Below, in pieces: positions 51,481 to 60,513 of a stretch of 64,000 bases of DNA. The DNA is taken from contig CP108997.1 of NCBI GenBank assembly GCA_036226585.1, positions 3,968,001 through 4,032,000 on the forward strand, given 5' to 3'. Both the position numbers and the translations under genes were made by a program. The notes beneath the pieces were generated by a model. That model was not told where the DNA came from, searched no databases, and was given only the letters and a program-made list of their open reading frames with translations. The DNA comes from Streptomyces sp. NBC_00708 (GTDB lineage: Bacteria > Actinomycetota > Actinomycetes > Streptomycetales > Streptomycetaceae). How positions within the stretch are numbered: position 1 is the first letter of the stretch; each line of letters begins with the position of its first letter.

Positions 51481-53929
51481 TCACCAGCCGCCAGGCGTAC
51501 TCCAGCGCGACCGACGCCACCACCGCGATGCCCACCGCCAGCCACGGCATCTGCGTGCCCACCAGCTTCAGCGCGAAGAAGTCCTGGAGCCACGGCACCG
51601 CCAGCACCACCAGGAACGCGAGACCCATCGCGGCCACCAGGCAGATCCGCCACCAGGTGTACGGGCGGGCGATGATCGCCAGCACCCACATCGAGACCAG
51701 GAACAGCGTGAGCGTCGCCGCGCTCGTCTCCGCGTCCAGCGCCCCCGTACCGGAGTAGTGGTGCCGCGCGATCAGATACGTCACGAAGGTCGCGGCGGCG
51801 GCGATGACCCCCGAGGGCACCGCGTACCGCATCACGCGCCGTACGAAGTGCGGATGGGCGCGCTCCTTGTTCGGGGCCAGCGCCAGGAAGAACGCCGGGA
51901 TGCCGATCGTCAGCGTGGACAGCAGCGTCAGATGGCGGGGCAGGAACGGATACTCGACCTGGAAGCAGACCACCAGGACGGCGAGCAGCACCGAGTACAC
52001 GGTCTTCGTCAGGAACAGGGTCGCGACCCGGGTGATGTTGCCGATCACGCGGCGGCCCTCGGCGACCACGGACGGCAGGGTCGCGAAGCTGTTGTTCAGC
52101 AGCACGATCTGGGCGACCGCGCGCGTGGCCTCGGAGCCGGAGCCCATCGAGACGCCGATGTCGGCGTCCTTCAGCGCGAGGACGTCGTTGACGCCGTCGC
52201 CCGTCATCGCGACGGTGTGGCCGCGTGACTGGAGCGCGGCGACCATCTCCCGCTTCTGCTGCGGGGTGACGCGGCCGAACACCGCGTTCTCCTCCATCAC
52301 CGTCGCCATCGCGTCGGTGTCCTCCGGGAGCCTGCGCGCGTCCTGGGGGTGTTCCGCGCCCCGCATCCCGAGCTTCGCGGCGACCGCGCCGACGGAGACC
52401 GCGTTGTCGCCGGAGATCACCTTCGTCGCGACTCGCTGCTCGCCGAAGTAGGCGAGGGTCTGCCCGGCGTCGGGCCGCAGGCGCTGTTCCAGGACGACCA
52501 GGGCGGCCGGTTCGGCGCCCTCGGCCGCCTCCGGGGCGTCCAGCTCGCCCCGTGCCCGGCCCAGCAGCAGCACCCGCAGCCCCTGCTCGTTGAGCTGCTC
52601 CACCTCCGCGAGGGCCGGGTCGTCCTCGGCCAGCAGCACGTCGGGCGCGCCGAGCAGCCAGGCGGAGGAGGCCCCGCCGTCCTCGTCGAACGCGGCGCCG
52701 CTGTACTTGCGGGCGGAGGAGAACGGCAGCGTGCCGGTGGTCCGCCAGCCGCTGTCCTCGGGGGCCGGGTAGGCGTCGATGATCGCCTGGAGGCTGGCGT
52801 TGGGCCGGGGCTCGGAGGCGCCGAAGGCGGCCAGGACGCGGCGCAGATACGGTTCGTCGGTGCCGTTCAGCGCGCGGACCTCGGTGACGTCCATGCCGCC
52901 CTCGGTGAGCGTGCCGGTCTTGTCCAGGCAGACGACGTCGACCCGGGCCAGGCCCTCGATCGCGGGCAGCTCCTGCACGAGGCACTGCTTGCGCCCCAGG
53001 CGTACGACCCCGATCGCGAAGGCGACCGAGGTCAGCAGCACCAGGCCCTCCGGGATCATCGGGACGATCCCGCCGACCGTGCGGGCGATGGAGTCCTTGA
53101 AGTTGTGCTCCTTGACCACCAGCTGGCTGATCACCAGGGCGGTCGCCGTCGGCACCATCATCCAGGTGATGTACTTCAGGATCGTCGAGATGCCGCTGCG
53201 CAGCTCGGACCGTACGAGCGTGAAGCGGGACGCCTCCTCCGCGAGCTGGGCCGCGTACGCCTCGCGCCCCACCTTCGTCGCGGTGAACGCGCCGCCGCCG
53301 GCGACGACGAAGCTGCCGGACATCACCGTGTCGCCGGTCTTCTTGATGACCGGGTCGGCCTCGCCGGTGAGCAGGGACTCGTCGATCTCCAGGCCGTCCG
53401 CCTCGGCGACCGTGCCGTCGACGACGACCTTGTCCCCGGGCCCCAGCTCGACCAGGTCGCCGAGGACGATCTCGGAGGTGTGGATCTCGGCGGCCGTCCC
53501 GTCGCGCCGGACCACGGGTTTCGCCTCGCCGATGACCGCGAGGCTGTCCAGGGTCTTCTTGGCCCGCCACTCCTGCACGATGCCGATGCCGGTGTTGGCG
53601 ACGATCACGAAGCCGAAGAGGCTGTCCTGGATCGGCGCGACGAACAGCATGATCACCCAGAGGACGCCGATGATCAGGTTGAACCGGGTGAAGACGTTGG
53701 CCCGGACGATCTCGGTGAGCGATCGCGAGGACCGTACCGGTACGTCGTTGACCTCGCCCCGCGCGATCCGTTCCGCCACCTCGGCCGAGGTGAGTCCGCG
53801 CCCGGCGGGCGGTTCGGGCAGCTCGACCGGGTGGACCGGGTCGAGCTCGGCCCCGGCGTCGATCGTGGCCTCCCGGCCGGAGGGACCGCTTCGCTGCTCC
53901 CCGGAGGGGTCGGATGCCCGCTGAGTCAT
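51461..53929 (-). CDS. P-type cation ATPase, CtpE-like
   Basis: The 822-residue pump has the actuator LLTGEADP, PMIPEGL in TM4 (PEGL type, not CPC), phosphorylation motif DKTGTLTEGG, MTGDGVNDVLALKDADIGVSMG hinge and six C-terminal helices. The missing heavy-metal domain and PEGL motif place it with the HAD-IC group near M. tuberculosis CtpE, reported to handle calcium, rather than copper or zinc pumps. ATG 53929. No regulator or partner is adjacent. The ion is inferred by family only. Confidence 0.85.
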   Translation of the reverse strand: MTQRASDPSGEQRSGPSGREATIDAGAELDPVHPVELPEPPAGRGLTSAEVAERIARGEVNDVPVRSSRSLTEIVRANVFTRFNLIIGVLWVIMLFVAPIQDSLFGFVIVANTGIGIVQEWRAKKTLDSLAVIGEAKPVVRRDGTAAEIHTSEIVLGDLVELGPGDKVVVDGTVAEADGLEIDESLLTGEADPVIKKTGDTVMSGSFVVAGGGAFTATKVGREAYAAQLAEEASRFTLVRSELRSGISTILKYITWMMVPTATALVISQLVVKEHNFKDSIARTVGGIVPMIPEGLVLLTSVAFAIGVVRLGRKQCLVQELPAIEGLARVDVVCLDKTGTLTEGGMDVTEVRALNGTDEPYLRRVLAAFGASEPRPNASLQAIIDAYPAPEDSGWRTTGTLPFSSARKYSGAAFDEDGGASSAWLLGAPDVLLAEDDPALAEVEQLNEQGLRVLLLGRARGELDAPEAAEGAEPAALVVLEQRLRPDAGQTLAYFGEQRVATKVISGDNAVSVGAVAAKLGMRGAEHPQDARRLPEDTDAMATVMEENAVFGRVTPQQKREMVAALQSRGHTVAMTGDGVNDVLALKDADIGVSMGSGSEATRAVAQIVLLNNSFATLPSVVAEGRRVIGNITRVATLFLTKTVYSVLLAVLVVCFQVEYPFLPRHLTLLSTLTIGIPAFFLALAPNKERAHPHFVRRVMRYAVPSGVIAAAATFVTYLIARHHYSGTGALDAETSAATLTLFLVSMWVLAIIARPYTWWRICLVAAMGLAFLVVLAVPWLQDFFALKLVGTQMPWLAVGIAVVASVALEYAWRLVSRRFPV

Positions 53930-54032
53930 GGTTCCGACGGTACGGGCGGAACGTCCGGGGCACCCGCCGGGAAGTACGAAGATCAGACCGGGGAAGGAGG
54001 GGAATGGTCCCGTGGTCGTACGGGGCCCGGCC

Positions 54033-54305
54033 TCAGTCGGTCTGCGGGTCCACCGCCGCCGCGGCCGCCGCGCGCTTGAGGGCCGCGTCGCGTCCCCGTA
54101 CGTACCAGATGCCGATCAGGCCGAGGCCGGCACCGGCCAGGCAGGTCCACACCCACCACAGGTGGCCGTGGTCGTCGAACCAGCCGTAGAACGGGATCTG
54201 GACGAGGAAGAGGACGAACCAGAGGATCGTGCCGCCGGTGATGGTCGCGACGACCGGGCCCTCCAGGGGCTCCGGCGCCTCGTGCTTCGGTGTCCACTTC
54301 GCCAT
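54033..54305 (-). CDS. DUF2530 membrane protein
   Basis: The 90-residue protein begins MAKWTPKHEAPEPLEGPVV and has two helices (TILWFVLFLVQIPFYGWF and WWVWTCLAGAGLGLIGIWYVRGRDAA), matching DUF2530. ATG 54305 is the first methionine giving this conserved start; the frame is open upstream only as antisense-looking sequence. Function unknown. It lies between the P-type ATPase and the divergent purine permease. Confidence 0.78.
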   Translation of the reverse strand: MAKWTPKHEAPEPLEGPVVATITGGTILWFVLFLVQIPFYGWFDDHGHLWWVWTCLAGAGLGLIGIWYVRGRDAALKRAAAAAAVDPQTD

Positions 54306-54492
54306 GCGGTCAGTGTATGCGGCGGGTATGTAAGTGCGTCCGGGCCAGTCGGCCCAAGGGTCTACGCGCGGAGATAGCGATCTTCGCCTTATGTATTCAT
54401 ACTGAATCTGCTTATGGCTGGCTCGAATTATTCGTGTGAAAGTCCAAAGCTGACCGCTTTTGATCCCCTCTGAGTACGTACTGAGGTCATAC
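54306..54492. promoter_or_regulatory. AT-rich leader with three palindromes before the purine permease
   Basis: About 110 bp (54380-54490) is markedly less GC-rich than its surroundings. It holds ATTCA-TAC-TGAAT (54395-54407), CGAAT-T-ATTCG (54424-54434) and AGTACGTACT (54473-54482), the last one immediately before the permease start. Likely promoter/operator elements. I do not see a purine riboswitch core. Confidence 0.45.
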
Positions 54493-55938
54493 ATGTCCCC
54501 CTCGGCCACCGCTCCGGTCGACGCCCCGACTCCGCAGCCCACCAACGGGCTGGACCGCTTCTTCAAGATCTCCGAGCGGAAGTCGTCGGTCGCCCGCGAG
54601 ATCCGCGGCGGATTCGCGACCTTCTTCGCGATGGCCTACATCATCGTGCTGAACCCGATCATCCTCGGCAGCGCGAAGGACGTGAACCAGCACTTCCTCG
54701 ACCACGGCCAGCTGGTCACCGCGACCGTCATCACCGCCGCGTTCTCCACCCTGCTCATGGGTGTCATCGGCAATGTGCCGATCGCGCTGGCCGCGGGCCT
54801 CGGCGTCAACACCGTCGTCGCCCTCCAGCTCGCCCCCCGGATGACCTGGCCCGACGCCATGGGCATGGTGGTCCTCGCGGGCATCGTGGTCATGCTGCTG
54901 GTCGCGACCGGGCTGCGGGAACGCGTGATGAACGCCGTACCGGGCTCGCTGCGCAAGGGCATCGCGATCGGTATCGGCCTGTTCATCCTGCTGATCGGCC
55001 TCGTCGACTCCGGCTTCGTCTCGCGCATCCCCGACAAGGCGATGACCACCGTCCCGCTCCAGCTCGGCGGCGACGGCCACCTCACCGGCTGGCCGGTCCT
55101 GATCTTCGTCCTCGGTGCGCTGCTCACGCTGGTCCTGATCGTCCGCAAGGTGCCGGGCGCGATCCTGATCTCCATCGTGACGATGACCGTCGTCGCGCTG
55201 ATCATCAACGCCGTCGCGGACCTGCCGGGCGAGGCCTGGGGGCTGACCGTCCCGGAGTGGCCGGGCAATCCGGTGGCGTCGCCCGACTTCGGGCTGCTGG
55301 GTCACTTCAGCCTGTTCGGCGGCTTCCACAAGGTGGGCGTCCTCACCGGCATCCTGTTCGTCTTCACCGTGCTGCTGTCCTGCTTCTTCGACGCGATGGG
55401 CACCATCCTCGGTGTCGGCGACGAGGCGAAGCTGACGGACTCGAAGGGCAACTTCCCGGGCATCAACCGGGTGCTGTTCGTCGACGGTGTCGCGGTCGCC
55501 GCGGGCGGCGCCAGCTCCTCCTCCGCCTCGACCTGCTTCGTGGAGTCCACGGCGGGTGTCGGCGAGGGTGCCCGTACGGGTCTGGCCAGCATCGTCACGG
55601 GGCTGCTGTTCACGGTGGCGCTGTTCCTCACGCCGCTGGCGACCATGGTCCCCTCGCAGGCGGCCACTCCGGCCCTGCTGGCGGTGGGCTTCCTGATCAT
55701 CGCGGGCTCGGTGCGGGACATCGACTGGAGCGACTTCACGCTCGCGATCCCGGCGTTCCTCGCCATGGTCATGATGCCGTTCACGTACTCGATCACCAAC
55801 GGCATCGGCATCGGCTTCATCACGTTCAGCGTGCTGCGTCTGGCCTCCGGGCGGGGCCGCGAGGTGCCGGTGGCCATGTACGTGGTGTCGGCGGTCTTCG
55901 TCTTCTACTACATGATGCCGGCGCTCGGCCTCACGTAA
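54493..55938 (+). CDS. NCS2 family purine permease (AzgA/GhxP-like)
   Basis: The 481-residue protein has about 13 helices, with the AzgA-type start FFKISERKSSVAREIRGGFATFFAMAYIIVLNP, GLGVNTVVALQL, VPGSLRKGIAIGIGLFILLIGL, CFFDAMGTILGVGDEAKL and SSSSASTCFVESTAGVGEGARTGLAS, the substrate-site signature. It should import adenine, guanine or hypoxanthine by proton symport. ATG 54493 follows GAGG. Palindromes in the AT-rich leader suggest purine-linked regulation. Confidence 0.9.
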   Translation: MSPSATAPVDAPTPQPTNGLDRFFKISERKSSVAREIRGGFATFFAMAYIIVLNPIILGSAKDVNQHFLDHGQLVTATVITAAFSTLLMGVIGNVPIALAAGLGVNTVVALQLAPRMTWPDAMGMVVLAGIVVMLLVATGLRERVMNAVPGSLRKGIAIGIGLFILLIGLVDSGFVSRIPDKAMTTVPLQLGGDGHLTGWPVLIFVLGALLTLVLIVRKVPGAILISIVTMTVVALIINAVADLPGEAWGLTVPEWPGNPVASPDFGLLGHFSLFGGFHKVGVLTGILFVFTVLLSCFFDAMGTILGVGDEAKLTDSKGNFPGINRVLFVDGVAVAAGGASSSSASTCFVESTAGVGEGARTGLASIVTGLLFTVALFLTPLATMVPSQAATPALLAVGFLIIAGSVRDIDWSDFTLAIPAFLAMVMMPFTYSITNGIGIGFITFSVLRLASGRGREVPVAMYVVSAVFVFYYMMPALGLT

Positions 55939-55965
55939 GGGCGGGGAGCGGGCCGGCTCCGGGCG

Positions 55966-56190
55966 TCAGGTGACCTCCTCGGCCGGCACGCCGTCGGCGG
56001 GGCAGAGCTTCTCCGGCCCGTAGAACTTCTCCGTCTCGTCGACGGCCGCCTGGAAGCGCTCGTCGAAGTCGTCGCGAATGAGCGTCCGGACCACATAGTC
56101 CTGGACGCTCATTCCGCGTTTTGCGGCGTGCTGCTTGAGCCGGTCGAGCAGCTCACCGTCTATGCGTAGGCTGAGCACTGTCGATCCCAT
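55966..56190 (-). CDS. Ribbon-helix-helix protein (CopG/Arc-like)
   Basis: The 74-residue protein begins STVLSLRIDGELLDRLKQHAAKRGMSVQDYVVRTLI, an RHH DNA-binding fold, followed by an acidic tail with YGPEKLCPADG. RHH proteins bind DNA as dimers through the N-terminal strand and often serve as antitoxins. No toxin gene is adjacent on either side, so it is probably an orphan regulator. ATG 56190. Confidence 0.78.
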   Translation of the reverse strand: MGSTVLSLRIDGELLDRLKQHAAKRGMSVQDYVVRTLIRDDFDERFQAAVDETEKFYGPEKLCPADGVPAEEVT

Positions 56191-56335
56191 GGCAAGCAGG
56201 GTTACGTCCCCCGGGCCCGCCGTGCGTGATTTTCCGCCATCGACTCACTCGTTTGGGTGATCGATTGGTGATCCGGCCCTCCCGCGCGAGGTGATCCCGC
56301 TTACGCGCGTGTAACACGAGTGGTCTTTAGAGTAG

Positions 56336-56347
56336 GTAATGAGTTAC
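56336..56347. promoter_or_regulatory. MarR operator candidate
   Basis: GTAA-TGAG-TTAC is a short inverted repeat 10 bp before the MarR start, next to a TAGAGT sequence (about 56328-56333) that could be a -10 box. Confidence 0.4.
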
Positions 56348-56357
56348 GCTAACAAAC

Positions 56358-56798
56358 ATGCCTGACCTGATCCACGACAGCGACAGTGCCGCCGCCGTGA
56401 GCTCCCTCCGTTCCGCCGTCATGCTGCTCGGCCGGCGCCTGAAGCATCAGCGCGTCGACGAGTCGCTCAGCCCGACCGAGATGTCGGTGCTCGGGACGCT
56501 CGCCCGTTGTGGTTCGGCCACCCCGGGTGAGCTGGCCCGCCGGGAGCATGTGCAGCCGCCGTCGATGACCCGCATCGTCGCGTTGCTGGAATCGAAGGGT
56601 CTGGTCAGGCTGGAACCGCACCCCGATGACCGTCGTCAGAAGATGGTCAGCCAGACCGAGCAGGCCGAGGCCATGCTCGCCGAGAGCCGCGACAAGCGGA
56701 ACGCCTGGCTGACCACCCTCGCCGAAGGCCTGGACGAGGACGAGTGGGAGACGCTGCGCAACGCGGCGCCCGTGCTGGAGAAGCTCGCCCACCTGTAG
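56358..56798 (+). CDS. MarR family regulator
   Basis: The 146-residue protein has the MarR winged helix: LSPTEMSVLGTLARCGSATPGELARREHVQPPSMTRIVALLESKGLVRLEPHPDDRRQKMV (about 37-97), with flanking dimerisation helices. No Shine-Dalgarno sequence precedes ATG 56358, so the mRNA may be leaderless or weakly translated. It is followed 59 bp downstream by an MFS exporter, the usual pairing in which MarR represses the operon until a ligand binds. Confidence 0.88.
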   Translation: MPDLIHDSDSAAAVSSLRSAVMLLGRRLKHQRVDESLSPTEMSVLGTLARCGSATPGELARREHVQPPSMTRIVALLESKGLVRLEPHPDDRRQKMVSQTEQAEAMLAESRDKRNAWLTTLAEGLDEDEWETLRNAAPVLEKLAHL

Positions 56799-56857
56799 GA
56801 GACACGTCTCCGTCCCCGTCGACCAGCACGATGCCCACGCCGAGGAGGCGAACCCTT

Positions 56858-58192
56858 TTGAGTACGGGATCCGGAGCAGACTCCGCCCCCGCACCGACTT
56901 CCACCCACGAGAGCAAGCCCGGCGGGACCTTCTCGTCGCTGAAGATCCGCAACTACCGCCTGTTCGCCACGGGCGCCGTGATCTCCAACACCGGTACCTG
57001 GATGTCCCGCATCACGCAGGACTGGCTCGTCCTGAGCCTCACCGGGTCCGCCGCCGCCGTCGGTATCACCACGGCACTCCAGTTCCTTCCCATGCTGCTG
57101 TTCGGCCTGTACGGCGGTGTCATCGCCGACCGGCTGCCCAAGCGCAAGCTCCTGCTCGTCAGCCAGGCCGCCCTGGGCGCCTGCGGTGTCGTGCTGGCCG
57201 TGCTCACGCTCTCCGGCGTGGTCCAGGTCTGGCACGTCTATCTGATCGCGTTCCTGCTCGGCATGGTCACCGTCGTGGACAACCCGGCCCGCCAGGCCTT
57301 CGTGTCCGAGATGGTCGGCCCCGCCCAGCTGCGCAACGCGGTCAGCCTGAACTCGGCGAACTTCCAGTCCGCCCGGCTCATCGGTCCCGCCGTCGCGGGT
57401 GTGCTGATCACCACGGTCGGCAGCGGCTGGGCCTTCATGTTCAACGGGCTGTCGTTCCTGGCGCCGCTGGTCGGCCTGATGATGATGCGGACGAGCGAGC
57501 TCCACAAGTCCGTCGTCGTGCCGCGCGCCAAGGGGCAGCTCCGTGAGGGCCTGCGCTACGTCTCGGGCCGCCCCGAGCTGATCTGGCCGATCGTCCTGGT
57601 CGGCTTCGTCGGCACGTTCGGCTTCAACTTCCCGATCTGGCTGACGGCCTTCGCGGACGAGATCTTCCACGGCGGCGCCGGGATGTACTCGTTCTTCAAC
57701 ATCCTCATGGCGGCCGGCTCGCTGGCCGGTGCGCTGCTCGCCGCCCGCCGCCGCTCCTCGCGGCTGCGGATGCTGGTCGCCGCCGGTACGGCGTTCGGCC
57801 TGCTGGAGATCGTCGCGGCGCTCGCGCCGAACGTCTGGATCTTCGCGGTCCTGCTCGTGCCGATCGGCATGATCGGCCTGACGACCAACATCAGCGCCAA
57901 CACCAGCGTCCAGATGGCGTCCGACCCGGCCATGCGCGGCCGGGTGATGAGCCTGTACATGATGGTCTTCGCCGGTGGTACGCCGGTGGGCGCCCCGATC
58001 GTCGGCTGGATCAGCGACGCGTACGGCGCCCGCACCGGCATGGTGGTCGGCGGTGCGCTGTCCCTGGCGGCGGCGGTCGGCATCGGCGTGATCCTGGCCC
58101 GCCTCGGCGGCCTGCGGCTGAAGGTCGACCTGCGGCCGGGCCGTCCGCACGTACGGTTCGTGCCGCGCGAGCAGCTGGCGACGGCCGCGTAG
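56858..58192 (+). CDS. MFS exporter (DHA3/EntS-like)
   Basis: The 444-residue protein has about 12 helices. It starts LKIRNYRLFATGAVISNTGTWMSRITQDWLVLSLT, a DHA3-type beginning, with GGVIADRLPKRKLLL (MFS motif A) and DNPARQAFVSEMVGP, typical of bacterial macrolide/siderophore-exporter-like proteins. TTG 56858 is the start because GAGGAGG lies 8 nt upstream. It is probably co-transcribed with the MarR gene. The substrate is unknown. Confidence 0.85.
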   Translation: MSTGSGADSAPAPTSTHESKPGGTFSSLKIRNYRLFATGAVISNTGTWMSRITQDWLVLSLTGSAAAVGITTALQFLPMLLFGLYGGVIADRLPKRKLLLVSQAALGACGVVLAVLTLSGVVQVWHVYLIAFLLGMVTVVDNPARQAFVSEMVGPAQLRNAVSLNSANFQSARLIGPAVAGVLITTVGSGWAFMFNGLSFLAPLVGLMMMRTSELHKSVVVPRAKGQLREGLRYVSGRPELIWPIVLVGFVGTFGFNFPIWLTAFADEIFHGGAGMYSFFNILMAAGSLAGALLAARRRSSRLRMLVAAGTAFGLLEIVAALAPNVWIFAVLLVPIGMIGLTTNISANTSVQMASDPAMRGRVMSLYMMVFAGGTPVGAPIVGWISDAYGARTGMVVGGALSLAAAVGIGVILARLGGLRLKVDLRPGRPHVRFVPREQLATAA

Positions 58193-58221
58193 GGGTCTCC
58201 CCGTACGTGACCGCGCGACTA

Positions 58222-58253
58222 CGGCCCCGCCCCGGTTCTCCGGGACGGGGCCG
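58222..58253. terminator. Hairpin terminator after MFS gene
   Basis: CGGCCCCGCCCCGG (58222-58235) pairs with CCGGGACGGGGCCG (58240-58253), with one G-T pair and a TTCT loop. Confidence 0.7.
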
Positions 58254-58292
58254 CGGCGCGTTCACGAACGCCGGTCCGGTTACGCTCGTCGG

Positions 58293-58379
58293 GTGGACCC
58301 GAAGACCAGAAACCGCATTATGGCGGCCGTGCTCGTACTGATGTTCGCCGTTGTCGCCGTGGCGGCCGCCCTCGGCTGA
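58293..58379 (+). CDS. 28-residue single-TM mini-protein candidate
   Basis: A GTG-started frame encodes MDPKTRNR followed by IMAAVLVLMFAVVAVAAALG and a TGA. The start region is basic and polar, the rest one hydrophobic helix, like small membrane proteins. It ends 9 nt from the convergent aldo/keto reductase stop. No ribosome-binding site is clear. Confidence 0.4.
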   Translation: MDPKTRNRIMAAVLVLMFAVVAVAAALG

Positions 58380-58388
58380 CGGGCGCTG

Positions 58389-59384
58389 CTACCAGGCGAA
58401 GTTCTCCGGCGACGGGCCCGGACCGGGGAAGATCTCCTCCAGCGCGTCCAGCACCTCCGCCGACAGCTCCAGCTCCACCGCGCGCAGCGCCGAGTCGAGC
58501 TGCTCCCGCGTGCGCGGGCCGGAGATCGGGCCGGTGATCCCGGGCCGCGTCAGCAGCCAGGCGAGGCCCACCTCGCCGGGCTCCAGGCCGTGCTTGTCGA
58601 GCAGGTCCTCGTACGCCTGGATCTGCGCCCGGACCTTCGGGTCGGCCAGCGCCTCGCCGGAGCGGCCGGAGGTGGACCGGGCGCCGCCGCCCTCGCGCTC
58701 CTTGCGGAGGGCGCCGCCGAGCAGGCCGCCGTGCAGCGGGGACCAGGGGATGACCCCGAGGCCGTACTCCTGGGAGGCCGGGATGACCTCCATCTCGGCG
58801 CCGCGCTCCATCAGGTTGTAGATGCACTGCTCGCTGACCAGGCCGTAGCTGCCCCGCTGCCGGGCGCGCTCGTTGGCCTGGGCGATCTTGTAGCTGGAGA
58901 AGTTCGAGGAACCGGCGTACAGGATCTTGCCCTGCTGGATCAGTACGTCGATGGCCTGCCAGATCTCGTCGATCGGGGTGTCCCGGTCGACGTGGTGGAA
59001 CTGGTACAGATCGATGTGGTCCGTCTGGAGCCGCTTCAGGCTGGCGTCGACGGCCCGGCGGATGTTCACGGCGGACAGCTTGTCGTGGTTGGGCCACGCC
59101 TCGCCGTCGGCGGCCATGTTGCCGTAGACCTTGGTGGCGAGCACGACCTTGTCGCGGCGGTCGCCGCCCTGCGCGAACCAGGTGCCGAGGATCTCCTCGG
59201 TGCGGCCCTTGTTCTCGCCCCAGCCGTAGACGTTCGCGGTGTCGAAGAAGTTGACGCCGGCGTCCAGCGCGGCGTCCATGAGGGTGTGGCTGTCGCTCTC
59301 GTTGGTCTGGGGGCCGAAGTTCATCGTCCCCAGGACGAGGCGGCTTACCTTGAGTCCGGTGCGTCCGAGCTGCGTGTACTTCAT
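58389..59384 (-). CDS. Aldo/keto reductase
   Basis: The 331-residue TIM-barrel enzyme begins MKYTQLGRTGLKVSRLVLGTM. Catalytic residues are visible as DTANVYGWGENKGRTEEILG (Asp, Tyr), ATKVYG (Lys) and DHIDLYQFHHVD (His), and the NADPH site as GPISGPRTREQLDSAL. It reduces carbonyl compounds with NADPH; the substrate is unknown. ATG 59384 is the natural start of the domain. It is probably co-transcribed behind the proline iminopeptidase gene on the same strand, with a 50-bp gap. Confidence 0.88.
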   Translation of the reverse strand: MKYTQLGRTGLKVSRLVLGTMNFGPQTNESDSHTLMDAALDAGVNFFDTANVYGWGENKGRTEEILGTWFAQGGDRRDKVVLATKVYGNMAADGEAWPNHDKLSAVNIRRAVDASLKRLQTDHIDLYQFHHVDRDTPIDEIWQAIDVLIQQGKILYAGSSNFSSYKIAQANERARQRGSYGLVSEQCIYNLMERGAEMEVIPASQEYGLGVIPWSPLHGGLLGGALRKEREGGGARSTSGRSGEALADPKVRAQIQAYEDLLDKHGLEPGEVGLAWLLTRPGITGPISGPRTREQLDSALRAVELELSAEVLDALEEIFPGPGPSPENFAW

Positions 59385-59434
59385 GACGCCCAAGCCAACT
59401 CCTTCGAGCGCGCTCGAAGCAAGCGTGTGGCCGT

Positions 59435-60412
59435 CTATGCCTCCGCGAACCGGTCCAGCGCCGCGAGGACCGCCCGGCTCGTCGCCGCCCCGCCCAGGTG
59501 CCCCGCGTCCTCGATCACCGTCAGCTCCGCGTCCGGCCACGCCTTGGCCAGCTCCCACGCCGTGACCAGCGGCCCGCCCATGTCGCCGCGCCCGTGCACG
59601 AGCACCCCGGGAATCCCGGCCAGCCGCCCCGCGTCCCGGATCAGCTGCCCCTCCTCCAGCCAGGCGCCGTGCGAGAAGTAGTGCGCGCAGATCCGCACCA
59701 GCGCCGCCCGCGCCCGCCCCGGCCGCCCGCTGTACGGGGGCGGGCCCGTGTACGCCTCCTGCGAGAGCACCGCGTCCTCCCAGGCGCACCAGCCGGCCGT
59801 CGCCCGCGCCCGTACCTCCGGATCGGGGTCGACGGTCCGCCGGGCGTACGCCGCGAGCACATCCGGGGTCGCGTCGCTCGCCGCCTCCGGGACACCCGCC
59901 CGGAAGAGGTCCCACGCCTCGGGGAAGAAGCGGCCCGCGCCCCGGTACAGCCAGTCGATCTCGGAGCGCCGGGTCGTCGTCACCGCCGGGATCACGATCT
60001 CGCCGACCCGCTCCGGGTACCGCTCGGCATACGCCAGGATCAGCGTGGAGCCCCAGGAACCCCCGTACAGCAGCCAGCGGTCGATGGAGAGGTGTGCGCG
60101 CAGGCGTTCCATGTCGGCGATCAGGTGGTCCGTGGTGTTGTGCCGCAGGTCGACGGCCGGGTCGCCGGCGTGCGGGGTGGAGCGGCCGCAGCCGCGCTGG
60201 TCGAAGAGGACGACGCGGTAGCGCTCCGGGTCGAAGTACTGCCGGGGCCGCTCGGTGCAGCCGGAACCGGGGCCGCCGTGCACGACGAGGGCGGGCTTCC
60301 CGGCGGGGTTGCCGCACACCTCCCAGTACACGAGGTTGCCGTCGCCGACGTCGAGCATGCCGTGGTCGTACGGCTCGATGGGCGGGTACTTCTCGTCGGG
60401 CAGGCGTTCCAT
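59435..60412 (-). CDS. pip: Proline iminopeptidase (S33)
   Basis: The 325-residue alpha/beta hydrolase has the oxyanion HGGPGSG (45-51), DQRGCGRSTPH (71-81), the nucleophile elbow GGSWGS (Ser119) and the C-terminal His in DAGHLGG. The DQRGxGxS motif and GGSWG are typical of proline iminopeptidases, which remove N-terminal proline from peptides. ATG 60412 gives the usual start RLPDEKYPPIEPYDHGML. Confidence 0.93.
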   Translation of the reverse strand: MERLPDEKYPPIEPYDHGMLDVGDGNLVYWEVCGNPAGKPALVVHGGPGSGCTERPRQYFDPERYRVVLFDQRGCGRSTPHAGDPAVDLRHNTTDHLIADMERLRAHLSIDRWLLYGGSWGSTLILAYAERYPERVGEIVIPAVTTTRRSEIDWLYRGAGRFFPEAWDLFRAGVPEAASDATPDVLAAYARRTVDPDPEVRARATAGWCAWEDAVLSQEAYTGPPPYSGRPGRARAALVRICAHYFSHGAWLEEGQLIRDAGRLAGIPGVLVHGRGDMGGPLVTAWELAKAWPDAELTVIEDAGHLGGAATSRAVLAALDRFAEA

Positions 60413-60513
60413 GACCGCGTCTCCTCATCGGCGTACAGCAAAGGGCGCCAGCTTAGGGCCGGTCCGCGGGGGAGCCTCTTGCTCATGCCGTTCCGTGCTC
60501 ATGCGGCCCGTGC

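Noticed and set aside
54380..54490. Purine riboswitch before the permease
   Set aside because: The conserved purine-aptamer core and three-way junction are not visible; such riboswitches are also not typical of Streptomyces.
55966..56190. Antitoxin of a TA pair
   Set aside because: The RHH protein has no adjacent small toxin-like gene on either side.
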